Assembly (NCBI GenBank): GCA_022410635.1
Contig: JAJVDF010000135.1
Span: forward strand, 1,112,439 to 1,176,438
DNA: 64,000 bases
Source: Tretioscincus oriximinensis
Taxonomy: Eukaryota > Chordata > Lepidosauria > Squamata > Gymnophthalmidae
Reading direction: 5' to 3'
In this document: positions 30,046 to 41,205 of the stretch, piece after piece
How positions within the stretch are numbered: position 1 is the first letter of the stretch
How the letters are laid out: each line of letters starts with the position of its first letter
Translations under genes and position numbers: made by a program
Notes under the pieces: generated by a model
Told to the model about the DNA's origin: nothing
Seen by the model: only the letters and a program-made list of their open reading frames with translations
The model's database searches: none

Positions 30046-31514
30046 TAATCTATGGCAATCCTACTTCATCTTCCTGATTTACAGCTCAGTATAAATCAGA
30101 GTGCTCCAGAGAACACCATACAGCTTGGAAGCGGTCTCACTGTCTTAGTTCAATAAATCTTGAGGTGTTTAAATGTAGAATTAATAGAGAAAAAGCAGGG
30201 CAGGGGATTGAGCATTTAATGGTTGTGAAAAAGAACCAATTTCAGTAGGTGAAGCTTATAATGCCAAAGGTCTGCTGAAACGTCCTCTTTGACCCCCCCT
30301 CCACTAAAGATGCAGTACTTCTACCTTTTAAAAATAACCTTATTTAAATAACATACATGCATTTTTGTATGTCTATATAATTGTATATATAATTTACTTT
30401 CTTTTAATTCAGGCCTCTTGGGAAGTTGTGATTCTTGAAACATGATAATCAGAGAGTGCTGTTTGGTTTTAAAACCCAACTGTTGTATATTTGCATGAGA
30501 GAAGAGTAACCAGGAGACACCACTAGTTTTTATTGATTCCATATACAATAGAAGCCTGGTTTTTCATGCTATTTTTCTCATATTCTTTGTGGCTTTGGTC
30601 ACATCTTTAAAGATTTAGGATTTAGTCTAGAAGAACCCCTGAAGAAACAGTGGACCATGGAGACATAATGGTGAAATGTGGATCTTCTCCCAAGCCTCTG
30701 GCTATAGCATCTCTCTCTTTTTGTATGACAAAGGGGCTTGGATGTGAGAGACCAAATTTGGTTGCTGTGGAATCTCACTGGGGGAAGGTGGTGGTTGTTG
30801 TTTTTTTAAGTCCCAACTGAAAGAAAAATCATTTGAAAAGATGACAGGCTTGATTTACAGTGTCATTAACCAGAACTGAAACCCTACACAGGCGGCGTCT
30901 CTTGTGTAAACTGCATTCCCCTCCTGCTTTGCAGTTGATGTTTCTCTGATTATGGCAGATAAAGGCAATTGTGGACCTGTTTCCATTTTGAATTCTATTT
31001 TATTTTTTGGCATATGGATATTATGGTTTGGCATTACAGTCAGACGTATTCCTCATTCTGTATACAAAATGTTAATTATTTTTTCACTTTTTGAACATAA
31101 TGTATTCTGACATTACAGTAAACTATATTTCAGCTTATTAAAAAAATATGGTATATTTAAAACTTTCTCCCTTTCCCTTTACTTTGAGGGGAGAAAATAT
31201 CCTTGAGTAACCCAACCTTGAAAACAATGCCTTTCCTCAGTAGACCATTGCTCACCTGTGGTCCTGTCCATAGTTACTCTCCACTATGAAAAGGGTGCAC
31301 CACCAACCACCACAATTGCCAGTGTAAATGGGATAATTGCTTGAAAGCCACCTTTTGGAAGAAGCACTCCTGTGCAAAATGCAGAGGTCTGGTGGTTACA
31401 CATCTTCTAGTACTTTAAAACATTATTTAGTCCTGAAGAATGAATTTACTGGGAGGGGTGGGTTTCTAGACTGGGTGGTGGTGGAACAAAATGATTAAGC
31501 TCGTTCTTCAATAG
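30046..31514. other. AT-rich intergenic stretch
   Basis: No gene. 30840-31000 is repeat-free and of mixed composition (tttacagtgtcattaaccag and following), a weak candidate for conserved non-coding sequence. Confidence 0.3.
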
Positions 31515-31775
31515 TGGGACTAGACAGGACTAGACATGTTTATGGACACCAAGGGTATAAATAGGTACTAGGATGGATGTCTAGATGTTGCCTCCGGGAT
31601 GGAGCAACATGCAGTACTCCTGAAATACCATTTGCAGGGAGTCATGAACAGGTGCATATTTTGCTTTCCTCTGTTCAGACTGCCCAGGTGCATCTGGTGG
31701 GCCTCTGTGAGTCAGAATGCTGGACCAGATGGACTGTGGCCTGATCCAGTATGGCTCTTCTTATGTTTTTATGTA
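31515..31775 (+). mobile_element. CR1-type LINE 3' end
   Basis: gacaggactagacatgttta, caccaagggtataaatagg, cctccgggatggagcaacat, gtggcctgatccagtatggc and tcttcttatgtttttatg. A close relative of the copies at 34030 and 60750. Confidence 0.8.
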
Positions 31776-32072
31776 GTGATGAATGTTTAAAAGTGTGACC
31801 AGAGCCTTAGTCTCTTGAAATCCTGACACTTCAGTTATTCTTAAACAGCTGCCTTTGAGTAAATGAAGGCTGCATAAAGAAAGAGGCATGAGCCCAGTGT
31901 CATAAGGAAGACATATTCTGTCATTTTGCACCATGCCATTATGTTTTTTAAAAATCATTTCATTTTTGTTTTAAATAGCAAATATATAATAACATATTAA
32001 ATACGTATGCATAACACCCCTTCTCTTCCCACCGACAGCATCCAGGAAAAGGAATATGTAAACAATCCATTA
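31776..32072. other. Intergenic, nothing recognised
   Basis: AT-rich, no gene. Confidence 0.3.
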
Positions 32073-32287
32073 TATAACTGCTAAGCAAAGGGTCTAATAG
32101 CACTTAAGAGAATAACAGGAGAAAAGCAGGTGCCATAAGCTTTTCTAGGCACGTCTACTTCTTCAGATTCTGATGTCTAAGTAGACGTGTCTACGAAAGC
32201 TTATGCCAACTACTTTTCTCCTGTTAGCCCCTTTGCTGGACTTTTTTCTGGACTAACACAGCTATTTCTCTGAAATTCTATAACTGC
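32073..32287. mobile_element. Family C fold-back element with 9-bp flanking direct repeats
   Basis: The left arm has agcacttaagagaataacag-gagaaaagcagg and cataagcttttctaggcacg. The right arm has gtagacgtgtctacgaaagc, ttatgccaactacttttctc and ctgttag, ending ctatttctctgaaatt. tataactgc is present at 32073-32081 and 32279-32287. Confidence 0.75.
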
Positions 32288-32591
32288 AACATTTTTACTA
32301 TTGTCTGTGTTAATCTCAAGTTTCTAACCATATGAACACTAAAAGCTATGAATTTATTCTATTTGCGTTTCCAGGGTATCCTAATTACCTGATCCTCCAC
32401 ATTCTTTTTTCTTTAATTCAATCAAATTCCATAATTTCCACTAAATTGTCATACTGTACTTCCTGTGCAAATCTCACTGTGATTTATCTTTCCACTCTCT
32501 CGCTAACACCATATGTGCTGCCCATATTCCATATTTAACCAAATATATATCTTTTTGTTGCTCATTAATCCCTTCTTAGTTTTTATTTACT

Positions 32592-33404
32592 GAAGTGATA
32601 GGAGCACTATATCAGAATAACACTGCTGGAGTAAGAGTCAATTCGGGGCCCTCAGAATTCATAGATATTAAAAATGGGGTAAAACAAGGGTGCCCCTTAT
32701 CCCCACTACTCTTTCTCATGACGATAGAACCGTTGGCTAATTCTATACGGAGCAATCACAGCATTAAAGGATATAAATTAGGCAAGGAAGTGGTGAAATT
32801 AAACCTTTATGCAGACGATGCCCTGGCCATTACGGATGATCCATTGTATTCCATTCCATATTTAATCAACGAGATAAAAACTTTCAAAAAATTATTGGGG
32901 ATGAGAATTAATATTAAAAAATCGGATATAATGATGATTAACATCCCAATTTGGGAGAAGCGTATTATATCGAATATTTCGGGATTAAAATTGGAAGTAA
33001 AAAAGATTACATATCTTGAAGTAAAACTAACAAAAAATCCACAAAAATTGATAGATGTGAATTATAACCCATTATGAAAAAAAATTAAGAAAACTATGGA
33101 GCGGTGGCAGATTAAGAAAAGGAACATTTTGATAAAAGTAAGATCTTTTAAAATGATGATTTTGCCCAGATTTTGGAGTTACATCAGATTCAACATGGGA
33201 AAGAAACTGGCAAGATGTCATAGCTTTGGGTGTTAACTCTAACAGAAATGATATTCTGTCCCATACCATTGCTATGGTGTACGATCAAAGACTTTTACTG
33301 TAAATCAGTAAAGAAGATGTTTATGTACTGTATGCTGTATGTCTTATGTTTTGTATGCTTATTATTTGTGTGGAAAAAAAATAAATGTGTTATTAAAAAA
33401 AAGT
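32592..33404 (+). pseudogene. L1 LINE ORF2 fragment (reverse transcriptase) with poly(A)
   Basis: Codes for the L1 RT core from IGALYQNNTAGVRVNSGPSE through VKQGCPLSPLLF and the catalytic LYADD motif (about 32806-32820). It stops in frame at 33075, then runs degraded to a tail aaaaaaaataaatgtgtt and an A-run near 33400. It is 5'-truncated and internally rearranged: most of the domain after RT and the 3' UTR are missing. Not functional. Confidence 0.85.
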
Positions 33405-33435
33405 TGTTATTCAACACTATTTTCCATTTACACTA

Positions 33436-33566
33436 CGGGTGAAACTCCATTATAATGAACACCAAGGGGTCGGGTGAATTTCCTTGTTGTTCCGCTGGCA
33501 CTTTCAAATTTGTTTGTTGTACTACAATTTTTTATATCGGAGTTCTTTATAAGAGGGTTTCACCTG
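33436..33566. mobile_element. Short Tc1/mariner-like (Tigger-type) remnant
   Basis: The ends cgggtgaaactccattataa and ttataagagggtttcacctg are inverted and flanked by TA on both sides (33434-33435 and 33567-33568). 131 bases, no coding capacity. The phrase ttataatgaacaccaagggg suits Tigger-like elements; the name is tentative. Confidence 0.6.
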
Positions 33567-33568
33567 TA

Positions 33569-34029
33569 CTAGGTTTAAACCTATTATTCTGTTTAATTCC
33601 TGTATGATCTGACTCCAGAAGGTTCTAACTGTTGGACATTCCACCCACATATGAATTTATATTCCCCTTTGTATAATATCCATGCCCTCAGTGGCAGGAG
33701 ATTCTCCCCATAAAAACCAGCTGGACAGGGGTTCTCATGATACGATTATGTATGCCATTTCAGGACATTCTTCAGGTCAAGCATCTAATTTAAATTAACT
33801 GCAGACATTTCTGAGGGCTGATACCAGGATCCAGACAGCAAGAAAAAGACATTACAAACATAATGCTCCCTTCTCCTGAACACATGCTGTGCTTGTAATG
33901 TTTTCTTATTGTACTGGCAGTAACATCGGGGCCAGGGAACTACCATAGTCAGATTATGATGTTGATGACAGCGGAGTGGTAGAGTGTTTGAACATATAAA
34001 TGCCACAGTGGACTGCAAAATGATCAACA
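33569..34029. other. Intergenic, nothing recognised
   Basis: No gene or repeat that I can name. Confidence 0.3.
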
Positions 34030-34600
34030 AAAATGATCAAGGGTGTGGAGCACTTGCCTTACGAAGCAAGGCTGCAACGTCTGGGCCTCTTCAGCCTTGA
34101 AAGGAGACGTTTGAGAGGTGATCTGATTGAAGTGTACAAAATCATGCATGGGATCGACAGGGTGAATAGAGAAAAAATGTTTTCTCTATCACACAACACA
34201 AGGACCAGAGGGCACTCCTTAAAACTGTTGGGTAGAAAAGTGAGAACAGACAAAGGAAAGTATTTTTTCACCCAGAGGGTCATCGGCCTGTGGAATTTAC
34301 TTCCTGAAGAGGTAGTGGTAGCTAACAGCTTGGATAGTTTCAAGACAGGACTAGACAGGTTTATGGACACCAAAGGTATAAATGGATACTAGGATGGATG
34401 TCTGGATGTTGCCTCTGGGATGAAGCAACAGGCAGGACTCCTGAAATACCATTTGTAGGGAGTCATGAACAGGAGCATATTTTGCTTTCCTCTGTTCGGA
34501 CTGCCCAGGTGCATCTGGTGGGCCTCTGTGTGACACAGAATGCTGGACTAGATGGGCTGTGGCCTGATCCAGTATGGCTCTTCTTATGTTCTTATGCTGT
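34030..34600 (+). mobile_element. CR1-type LINE 3' fragment, best copy
   Basis: An open frame at 34033-34392 codes for the C-terminal part of a CR1-type ORF2: LPYEARLQRLGLFSLERRRL, GDLIEVYKIMHGIDRV, then KYFFTQRVIGLWNLLPEEVV. The 3' UTR follows and ends gatccagtatggctcttctt and atgttcttatg. The frame is only the tail of a polyprotein, so this is a 5'-truncated dead insertion and not a gene. Confidence 0.85.
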
Positions 34601-35382
34601 AAAAAAAATCTACTATTATGCTCTTCAAGTACACGTACATATATCAATGTGTAAATGTGAGTGATCACAAGCATCAACTCGAGATCAACCAATCCGGATC
34701 AACCAATTGAGATTGACCAATGACATGTGTTGTCATAGCCAGGGATCACCTGGCCTTTACCTGCAATCGTCCATCCTTAACTATAGCATGTGCTCTCATT
34801 GGTATGTATGCATGTATGCATGTATGTGCAGGCAGGCAGGCAAGTAAATATCTTTATACTGCACTTTCAAGAAAATGCTTAGGCTGATTTATAACTTCTC
34901 ACTAAGAATAAATAAAAATATTAAATCTCAAACAAAATAAAATGAGGAACAAATCAAACACTTCAAAAAACTGTACATCATCACTATAGCAACAATAGCA
35001 AAGCATTCTAGATCCAAGAATAAATTGTAGAGGTACTCAGTGGGTTACCCAATTTTTCCATGCAATCAATATACAAGACATAGAAATTGATGAACATTAT
35101 ATAAAAACATTTATACTTTACAGGTAGAGACTGGAAAGATCTCAAAAGAAAAATAATAGTTTGATGGTATCAGAATATAAAGGAACAAATGTTTTTTAGG
35201 GAAAGGCAATTGAAATACAGTATATTGGAAAATTCTCGCAAATGTCAACCAAAAATACTGTACTGAGAAAAGATTATGGAGTATTTAAAACAAACAGACA
35301 CAAATATATAAAGAACTGTGGAAATAATGCACAAGATTGGACAAGGGAAATCTAGATTGAATCCTGAAGAGGGTCCCAAGGA
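34601..35382. other. AT-rich intergenic stretch with a TATGCATG-type tandem
   Basis: 34803-34845 is a degenerate tetranucleotide run (tgtatgtatgcatgtatgca, then gcaggcaggcaggcaa). No gene. Confidence 0.35.
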
Positions 35383-35456
35383 TTGGGGACAAGAGAGAGA
35401 TAAATGAATAATTTGAAATTTGGGGACAAGAGAGAGANAAATGAATAATTTGAAAT
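35383..35456. repeat. Two-copy tandem repeat, period 37
   Basis: ttggggacaagagagagata followed by aatgaataatttgaaat occurs twice in immediate succession with only an ambiguous base differing, indicating a recent duplication. Confidence 0.9.
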
Positions 35457-35994
35457 TTGAATAAAATGCCAAAATGTAATTATTATAAAAATTAAAGCGT
35501 GAGAAATGTCCCACAGAACAGTTGTTTTAACTGATGGCAACAAACAGTTATGAAAGAGGGCAAGTTCTTGCAGATGTTGCATTCATCCAGTAAGCCAAGA
35601 GTGTGCAGGATTGTACAGACCTTGCAAACTCACGGTGCATTATAGTGCCATAAGTGCATCCAGACAGTCTTATAGTGTGACTGTGAGGGATTACCACATG
35701 ATTGGTGGCAACCCTGCATGGCCATATCATAGATATATGTAGTTGTAGTGCTTTTTGCACTTTCAGTTCTAGTGAGCTTTCCTGAAATTGTGCTATAACT
35801 CATCTTCTGACAGTTATCCATGAGATCCCTGCTGCAGTGTGCCATGTTCTCTTGCACATGTATGTGGCCACATCCGAAACAAAAACAGTTGTGTGCACAT
35901 GCAGGAGCTGGCATACTTTCAGTATTTCATGCTGTGGAAATAACACAGTGTTTGTTGTTGGGTGGAAAGTGTGGGCAATCCAGGAAATGTATGA
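35457..35994. other. Intergenic, nothing recognised
   Basis: Several overlapping short frames, none with recognisable content. Confidence 0.3.
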
Positions 35995-36345
35995 ATGTAT
36001 AATCAATGTGATTGTGGCAGCCCCTAGGCTTTGGAATAATGTCTTCCTTGAAGTGCGTCAATCACCATCTCTGTCAGTAAATTTCAGAGAAATCTGAAGA
36101 AGTAGACGTGTCTACGAAAGCTTATGCCAACCACTTTTCTCAAGTTAGTCTCAAAGCGCTGCTAGCTCCTTTGCTGGAATCACCATCTCTGTGCACTTTC
36201 AGAAAACGCCTGAAGACGTACCTCTTTGGCCTGGCCTTTGGCTGAGAAAACTACTGTCTCTTCACTATTTTTAGATGTGTTAATTATGATTTTATTGTTA
36301 ACTGTCCTGAGAGCTTTGGTAAAATGTAAATAAATAGATAAAATA
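35995..36345 (+). mobile_element. L2-type LINE 3' end, interrupted by a family C insert
   Basis: Interrupted coding for the L2 C-terminus (APRLWNNVFLEVRQSPSL, then CTFRKRLKTYLFGLAFG) and the L2 tail ttattgttaactgtcctgag and its A-rich end. A 103-base family C piece plus a 15-base duplication splits it at 36060-36192. Confidence 0.75.
36060..36192 (+). mobile_element. Rearranged family C insert with 15-bp target duplication
   Basis: aatcaccatctctgt occurs at 36060-36074 and 36178-36192. Between them lies gtaaatttcagagaaat, the inverted 3' end of family C, joined to gaagaagtagacgtgtctac and the forward family body, ending agctcctttgctgg. The host L2 frame resumes after the second copy. Confidence 0.85.
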
Positions 36346-36707
36346 AATTGTGCCTGAAATCCCCATTTGTTGAATAAATAATCCAGAAAATTTGCAGAAA
36401 GAAATGGTTGGTTGTAAAAAATTATTAAGGGTTTAGTTTAGGGAGTGAAGCTATGAAATTAAGATTAAGATTGATAACCCCTGTTAGCCAAAGAAAGGAA
36501 ATACGAGGTGTGTTCAAAAAGTATCGAACCTTAAATTTTCCCGCGTAAACCAATGAAGCGCGGGAGATTCCCTTTGGTGGAAATGTGGAGGGGACATTCA
36601 TGCGCAGCCGTGAATTTTTCCCCGCCCGCAGATCACGTCAGTTGCTGCCAGTTGGCCAATGTGTGAAGACATGTAGAGAGCGGCCGTCGGATTTCAGTTT
36701 CTGTAAA

Positions 36708-37908
36708 ATGNCAGAAAAACTTGAGCAGCGATATTGCATCAAATTTTGCTACAATCTNGGCGATACTCAAGTGGAAACCATTCGCAAGATTGAACAAGCT
36801 TTCGGGGACGATGCCATGAGCACCNCACGGATAAAGGAGTGGTACAACCGCTTCAAAAATGGCCGCACATCAGTGGACAGCGAACCATGTTCAGGCAGAC
36901 CCTCCACAAGTCATGTTGACCATTTTCTTTGATTCCCGTGGTGTGGTGCATCATGAGAATGCACCACAAGGCCAAACCATCACAAAGGAGTATTACCAGG
37001 AGGTCCTTCGCCGCCTTCATGATGCTGTGTGACGCAAACGACCGGACCTGTGGGCAGCAAAATCTTGGCAGCTCCATCACGACACCGCACCTGCCCATTC
37101 AGCGCATGTAATTCAAGCTTTCTTAGCCAAGCACAACATTCTTGTGGTTCGTCAGGCCCCATACTCACCTGACATGGCTCCGTGTGACTTTTGGCTATTT
37201 CCCAAGCTGAAAATGATGCTGAAAGGGACCCGATTTGAATCAAGAGAAGACATCATGCGGAATGTGACAGACCGGCTGAACAACCTTCCAAGAACTGTGT
37301 TCCAGGCGTGTTTCCAAAAATGGCAGAAGTGCTGGGAGAAGTGTGTGCATCAACAAGGAGACTACTTTGGGGAGGGAGGGAAGGGGTAAGAAGGGAATGG
37401 TAGGGGGAGGATAAGGGGAGGGGAAAGGGGAAGATAAGTGAAGTAATGATAAAAGAAAATATTAAACACAACGAAAGGTAAAAATTATGGTGTGACAAGT
37501 AAAGAAAGTATAAAGTTATGTATAGGTATAACACTCATGTGGATGTATAGATGTACGTACGTGAGTGTATGTATATATATGTANGTATGTGTATGTATGT
37601 ATGTGTGTATATATGTATAGGCATGTATGTTCATATGTGTATATATATACATATGAGATATGAATATATTGCATGGATAAATATATCTTTCCCTTTGTGG
37701 GTGGGAGGGTGGGGGTTGAGTTAATGTGTGTGTATGAAAAAATAATACATGGCAGAATTATTGTGTTAAGAATTTTTGATAATCAGTGATGTAACTGCGG
37801 CATTCTAATTTTCATTATTTTGTGTATGTCCTTGTTTCGTGTTATAAAAAAAATAAATTAAAAAAACCAAAAAAAACAAAACAAGGAGACTACTTTGAAG
37901 GGGATTAA
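36708..37908 (+). pseudogene. Mariner transposase pseudogene
   Basis: The N-terminal helix-turn-helix DNA-binding half is readable: KLEQRYCIKFCYN, then IKEWYNRFKNGRTSVDSE and CSGRPSTS. The frame then jumps to the catalytic half. It has FFDSRGVVHHENAPQGQTI, HHDTAPAHS (second catalytic Asp) and YSPDMAPCDFWLFPKLK (third Asp); the last two are 34 residues apart, the mariner D34D spacing. About 110 residues, including the first catalytic Asp region, are deleted. A TGA interrupts DAV-RKRPDL. The stop codon (37906-37908) is separated from the body by the L1 insertion. Confidence 0.9.
37352..37897 (+). mobile_element. L1 3' UTR insertion with 18-bp target duplication
   Basis: aacaaggagactactttg is found at 37352-37369 and 37880-37897. 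The insert (37370-37879) opens with a G-rich polypurine tract, carries a TATG/TATA microsatellite (about 37550-37655) and ends ataaaaaaaataaatt and A-rich sequence. A polypurine tract, poly(A) and a long target duplication are the marks of a 5'-truncated L1 3' UTR. It interrupts the mariner transposase four codons before its stop. Confidence 0.85.
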
Positions 37909-37981
37909 AGTTTCGGACCTCCAAATCAATAAATATATAAATGCCGACCAAAGGTTCGATACTTTTTGAACACACCTCGTA

Positions 37982-39237
37982 TGTAGTGAATATAGAGGGA
38001 GGTGATTAATAAAAGGGAAGAAAATTCCTTGAAACATTGTGATATGCATATTATGTATGATTTAAAACTTACCCCCACAAAAGCCAGGGTGTATGAGGTT
38101 GGCTGGAGCCATTCTTCACACTATTGCTGTCTAGTGGGGACATTTAGTGGGGGAATATTGGTAAAACCTGTGACATTGAGTAGTGCTCTGGAGCTGGTTA
38201 AATTTGAAGTGTACGGACCATTTTAGAGACATGTTAAGATAGAATGTTAATGATATTTTAAATCAGTTCCAGTGATGCTTTGCACTTTGGTTGTTTCTAA
38301 GAAAACCCATTGTAAAAAAAATACCAATAAACACTATTAGGCCCAAGAGTAGGCGTTCTGTCAGACATTTTTCTAATTTATTCACAAGGATAGAAAAAGA
38401 AATAGGACTGAAATAGAGGAAACAGAGAGAAGCAAAGGTCATATAAAAATGTCTAATGTGGAGCAAAGTTGTGACTAAACACCTGTGCCATCTGGCTAGC
38501 ATCTGCTAGGACCACTGTACAACATTTCAAAGCAATCACATAATCTTTGGCGTGTGAAAAATAAAACCTTCTGCGGCTTGGTGTTTCTTTCAAACCTGAA
38601 TATCAGGATTGCCACAATCTTTATCGATTTGCTCCATTTGTTTCCTTTTGGCAGACATTCCAGATTTCACTGCTATTTACATGCAGATAGCATCTTTCTC
38701 CTCTCTAGGCACCTCCTCACCGCCTAGGGGCATAGCCAGGAACGGGTTCCTGGCAAAGATAGTCGGTGAATCCTTAGACCACAAAATCTGATCAACCTAC
38801 TCACACCTTTCTCCTGGTTGTACTATCACTCTCAGTAGCAAAAGGTGGTCCCTAGCCTATCAAATAGTCTCCCCTGTTCCTGAGATGTGCTGAACATCTT
38901 GCTGAACAGGTTCAGAATATTGCTGAAGACACACTCCTTTACACTGTGGCTGAAGAAACAGTTTTTGCTTCTCCCATGTTGTAGTTTTCAGCAAAGCTCT
39001 TCCTGTGCTTTCTGGACCACATCCATGTCTTTCAATTAGTTCTTAAAATGAACTTAGCTTAATTATTTAGAAGTGGCTAGTAAAGGTGGTTTTTGTTTTC
39101 TCTCTCTCTATTTGTATAAAAATGAAAAGAATAGAGAGGCAATGATCATATAAAGAAAAATATGGACTCCTTACAATCCTGTCCATGTTCCCAGTATGGA
39201 GAGACATGTATAAAAGGCCATCAGAATTCATTTTAGA
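37982..39237. other. AT-rich intergenic stretch
   Basis: No gene or firm repeat. Confidence 0.3.
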
Positions 39238-39400
39238 TTTAGTGCAGCATTTATTATTTATTTACTTACATTTCTATACTGACCTATATCCCAAAGGTCT
39301 CAGGGCAGTTAACATTAAAAACAGGACAATACATTAAAACAATATACAAAAGTAGGAAAGGGAAAGCTGTTTTTTCAACCCAAGGCCAGATTAAAAAGGT
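39238..39400 (-). mobile_element. L2-type LINE 3' end, antisense
   Basis: tttattatttatttacttac, cctatatcccaaaggtctca and gggcagttaac, then a reversed C-terminal piece near ttcaacccaaggccag. Confidence 0.65.
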
Positions 39401-39429
39401 TATGTTGAATTAAATTTTGGTTATGTTTT

Positions 39430-39635
39430 CCTGAATTTTGCGTTTTTATGTTCTCAGTGAAACAGGCAAGATGCAGCTAAAAGGCATTTGCAAGGGCCTG
39501 AGAACATGAGATTTTACTTTTGTCTTCTGCTTGCGATGCCCAGGTCAGGTGCAATTGGTGAGTTATGGTGTAAGGCAAGGATGCTAGTCTAGAGGGACTA
39601 TGGTCTGATCCAGCGGGGGTCCTCATATGTGCTGT
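39430..39635 (+). mobile_element. CR1-type LINE 3' end, diverged
   Basis: ttttgtcttctgcttgcgat, gcccaggtcaggtgcaattg and gtctgatccagcgggggtcc in the usual order. Confidence 0.55.
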
Positions 39636-40108
39636 GACTGCTCCATGGATTTGAACAGAGCTTCTGAAATCCCTGAAGCCATAGAAAAACCCTGAGCATA
39701 GTTCAGAGGGTAAGATGCAATAGTATGCCTGAAAAATGTGTCCGAACTGCGTTTCTGAACTTCCTAATGCTGCTAAATCTTATTTGTCAGCTATTATGAG
39801 CAGCTGGCATTTCTTTGTACCTGGCAGAAAGCAACAATTTACAGTAAGCTGTGTCATCAGATGATAAATTTTAAAATCCTCCAAAGAATGGAGACTGCAT
39901 GGAGTACTTGTCTCCTGTAGGCACAAATGTAACAAAATGTGTTAGTAAATTCAGCTTATTATAGTCCACAGTTACAAGATGCTCTCTGGTTACCAAAACA
40001 AAGACAAATATTTCAAAGGGCAACAGAGGCAAAGCAAGTAGACTCTTATTATTCTTATCAGAGCTTAGCCAAATAGTCTCAGGCAAAGTCATATCTAGTT
40101 AAATCAAA

Positions 40109-40166
40109 GGCCTCAGGTAAACTTTTTACCTTTAATGAGCCAATCTAGCCCATTGCCCCAGCCAGT
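40109..40166 (+). repeat. Left arm of a 58-bp inverted repeat pair
   Basis: ggcctcaggtaaacttttta, cctttaatgagccaatctag and cccattgccccagccagt pair with the minus strand at 41206-41263, with a single mismatch seen (c/t near the outer end). Confidence 0.9.
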
Positions 40167-40299
40167 CTTGGGAGCATACATTCAGCATCTCATTGACTGG
40201 GCTGCCCGCATATCAATGGCTCTAATAGAACTAGATCAGCATTACTGGGTGGTAGGTTGCAAGAACTGTATAGTTTCTGACCAGTAAAACAGGATAGTT

Positions 40300-40590
40300 T
40301 TTGCAATTCACTACCAGAAGAGGTGATGACAGATACCAGCATCAATAGAAACTGCCACTTTATGAGAAGGCTAAATCAATTAATGGAGGCTAGATGCCAA
40401 ACACTGCCCCCAGATTGGGGGGACAGGCAGGATACCTCTAAAGTTCATTTGCAGGGAATTGAGAATAGGAGGTTTTAGCTTTACCTTCTTCTTAAAATAC
40501 CAGGGGCAACTGGTGGGCCACTCTGTGAGGCAGGATGATGGACTAGATGAGCGGTGGCTCAATGCTCCTCTTATGTGCTTACATTCTCTT
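40300..40590 (+). mobile_element. CR1-type LINE 3' end, diverged
   Basis: ccaaacactgcccccagatt, gacaggcaggatacctctaa, aactggtgggccactctgtg, gatggactagatgagcggtg and gctcctcttatgtgcttaca. Confidence 0.6.
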
Positions 40591-40719
40591 ACAATGTAGG
40601 TCTTACTTGGATTGCAGGCTCTTCATGTTAGGAAGTCTCTGGCCATAGGAAATTATTACATATGGAAGAAAGCTATTCAAGAGATTCTCTACCTACAGTG
40701 TTACCTTCCCACACTCACA

Positions 40720-40943
40720 GAGAGTCTCCTGGTTCAACTCTGCACCGCTCTACAAAAGCCATTTGGGTGATTTTGCATTAGTTACAGTTCTTCAGAACTC
40801 ACTCACCTTCACCTACTTCACAACGTGTCTGTTGTAAAGAGAAGAACAGAAAAAATATGTAAACTGCTTTGAGTTCCAACAGGTTGAGAAAAGTGGGGTG
40901 TAAAAACCTACCCCACTCCTCACCTTCCTCCTTCTTCTCCCAT
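40720..40943 (+). mobile_element. Sauria-type SINE, diverged
   Basis: cctggttcaactctgcaccg at the B-box region, then gttacagttcttcagaactc, cacaacgtgtctgttgtaaa, actgctttgagttccaacag and gagaaaagtggggtgtaaaa. The tRNA head is badly eroded. Confidence 0.65.
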
Positions 40944-41205
40944 TTGTATTTCCAATGCCATATACAAGCAATTGTTGTGGATTCCTTGTCTGTTCATTGA
41001 TATACAAATTGAACCAACTGCTCACTTTTGGGGATTATAATGTGATTGAAAGACCACTACTGATAAATAGCTAGAAAAGACAGGTAAGGTCCCACTCTCT
41101 CTAAATAAAAGTAGCACTGCCCTGATTTTATATTAATGTCTCTAAGACCTACTACTGTCTCTTGAGCATGGTGATGGAAATGCTGAGCATTTTAGTGATA
41201 TTCTA

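Larger units (their letters stand above)
36504..37979 (+). mobile_element. Mariner element, defective, with nested L1 tail
   Basis: The terminal inverted repeats cgaggtgtgttcaaaaagta and tactttttgaacacacctcg are flanked by TA at 36502-36503 and 37980-37981, the mariner target site. Without the nested 510-base insert and its duplication the element is about 950 bases, against about 1.3 kb for an intact mariner. This means about 0.3 kb is missing internally. It cannot encode an active transposase. Confidence 0.92.

Noticed and set aside
29820..30070. A 9-bp duplication gcaatccta around the third family C fold-back
   Set aside because: The left copy lies about 45 bases away from the visible arm, so it is probably coincidental; not counted as evidence for the variable-duplication argument.
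32595..33077. A 160-codon host gene
   Set aside because: L1 ORF2 reverse transcriptase core, truncated on both sides.
34033..34392. Intact 119-codon gene
   Set aside because: The frame is the C-terminal end of a CR1-type polyprotein followed by the CR1 3' UTR; other truncated copies of the same sequence occur in the window.
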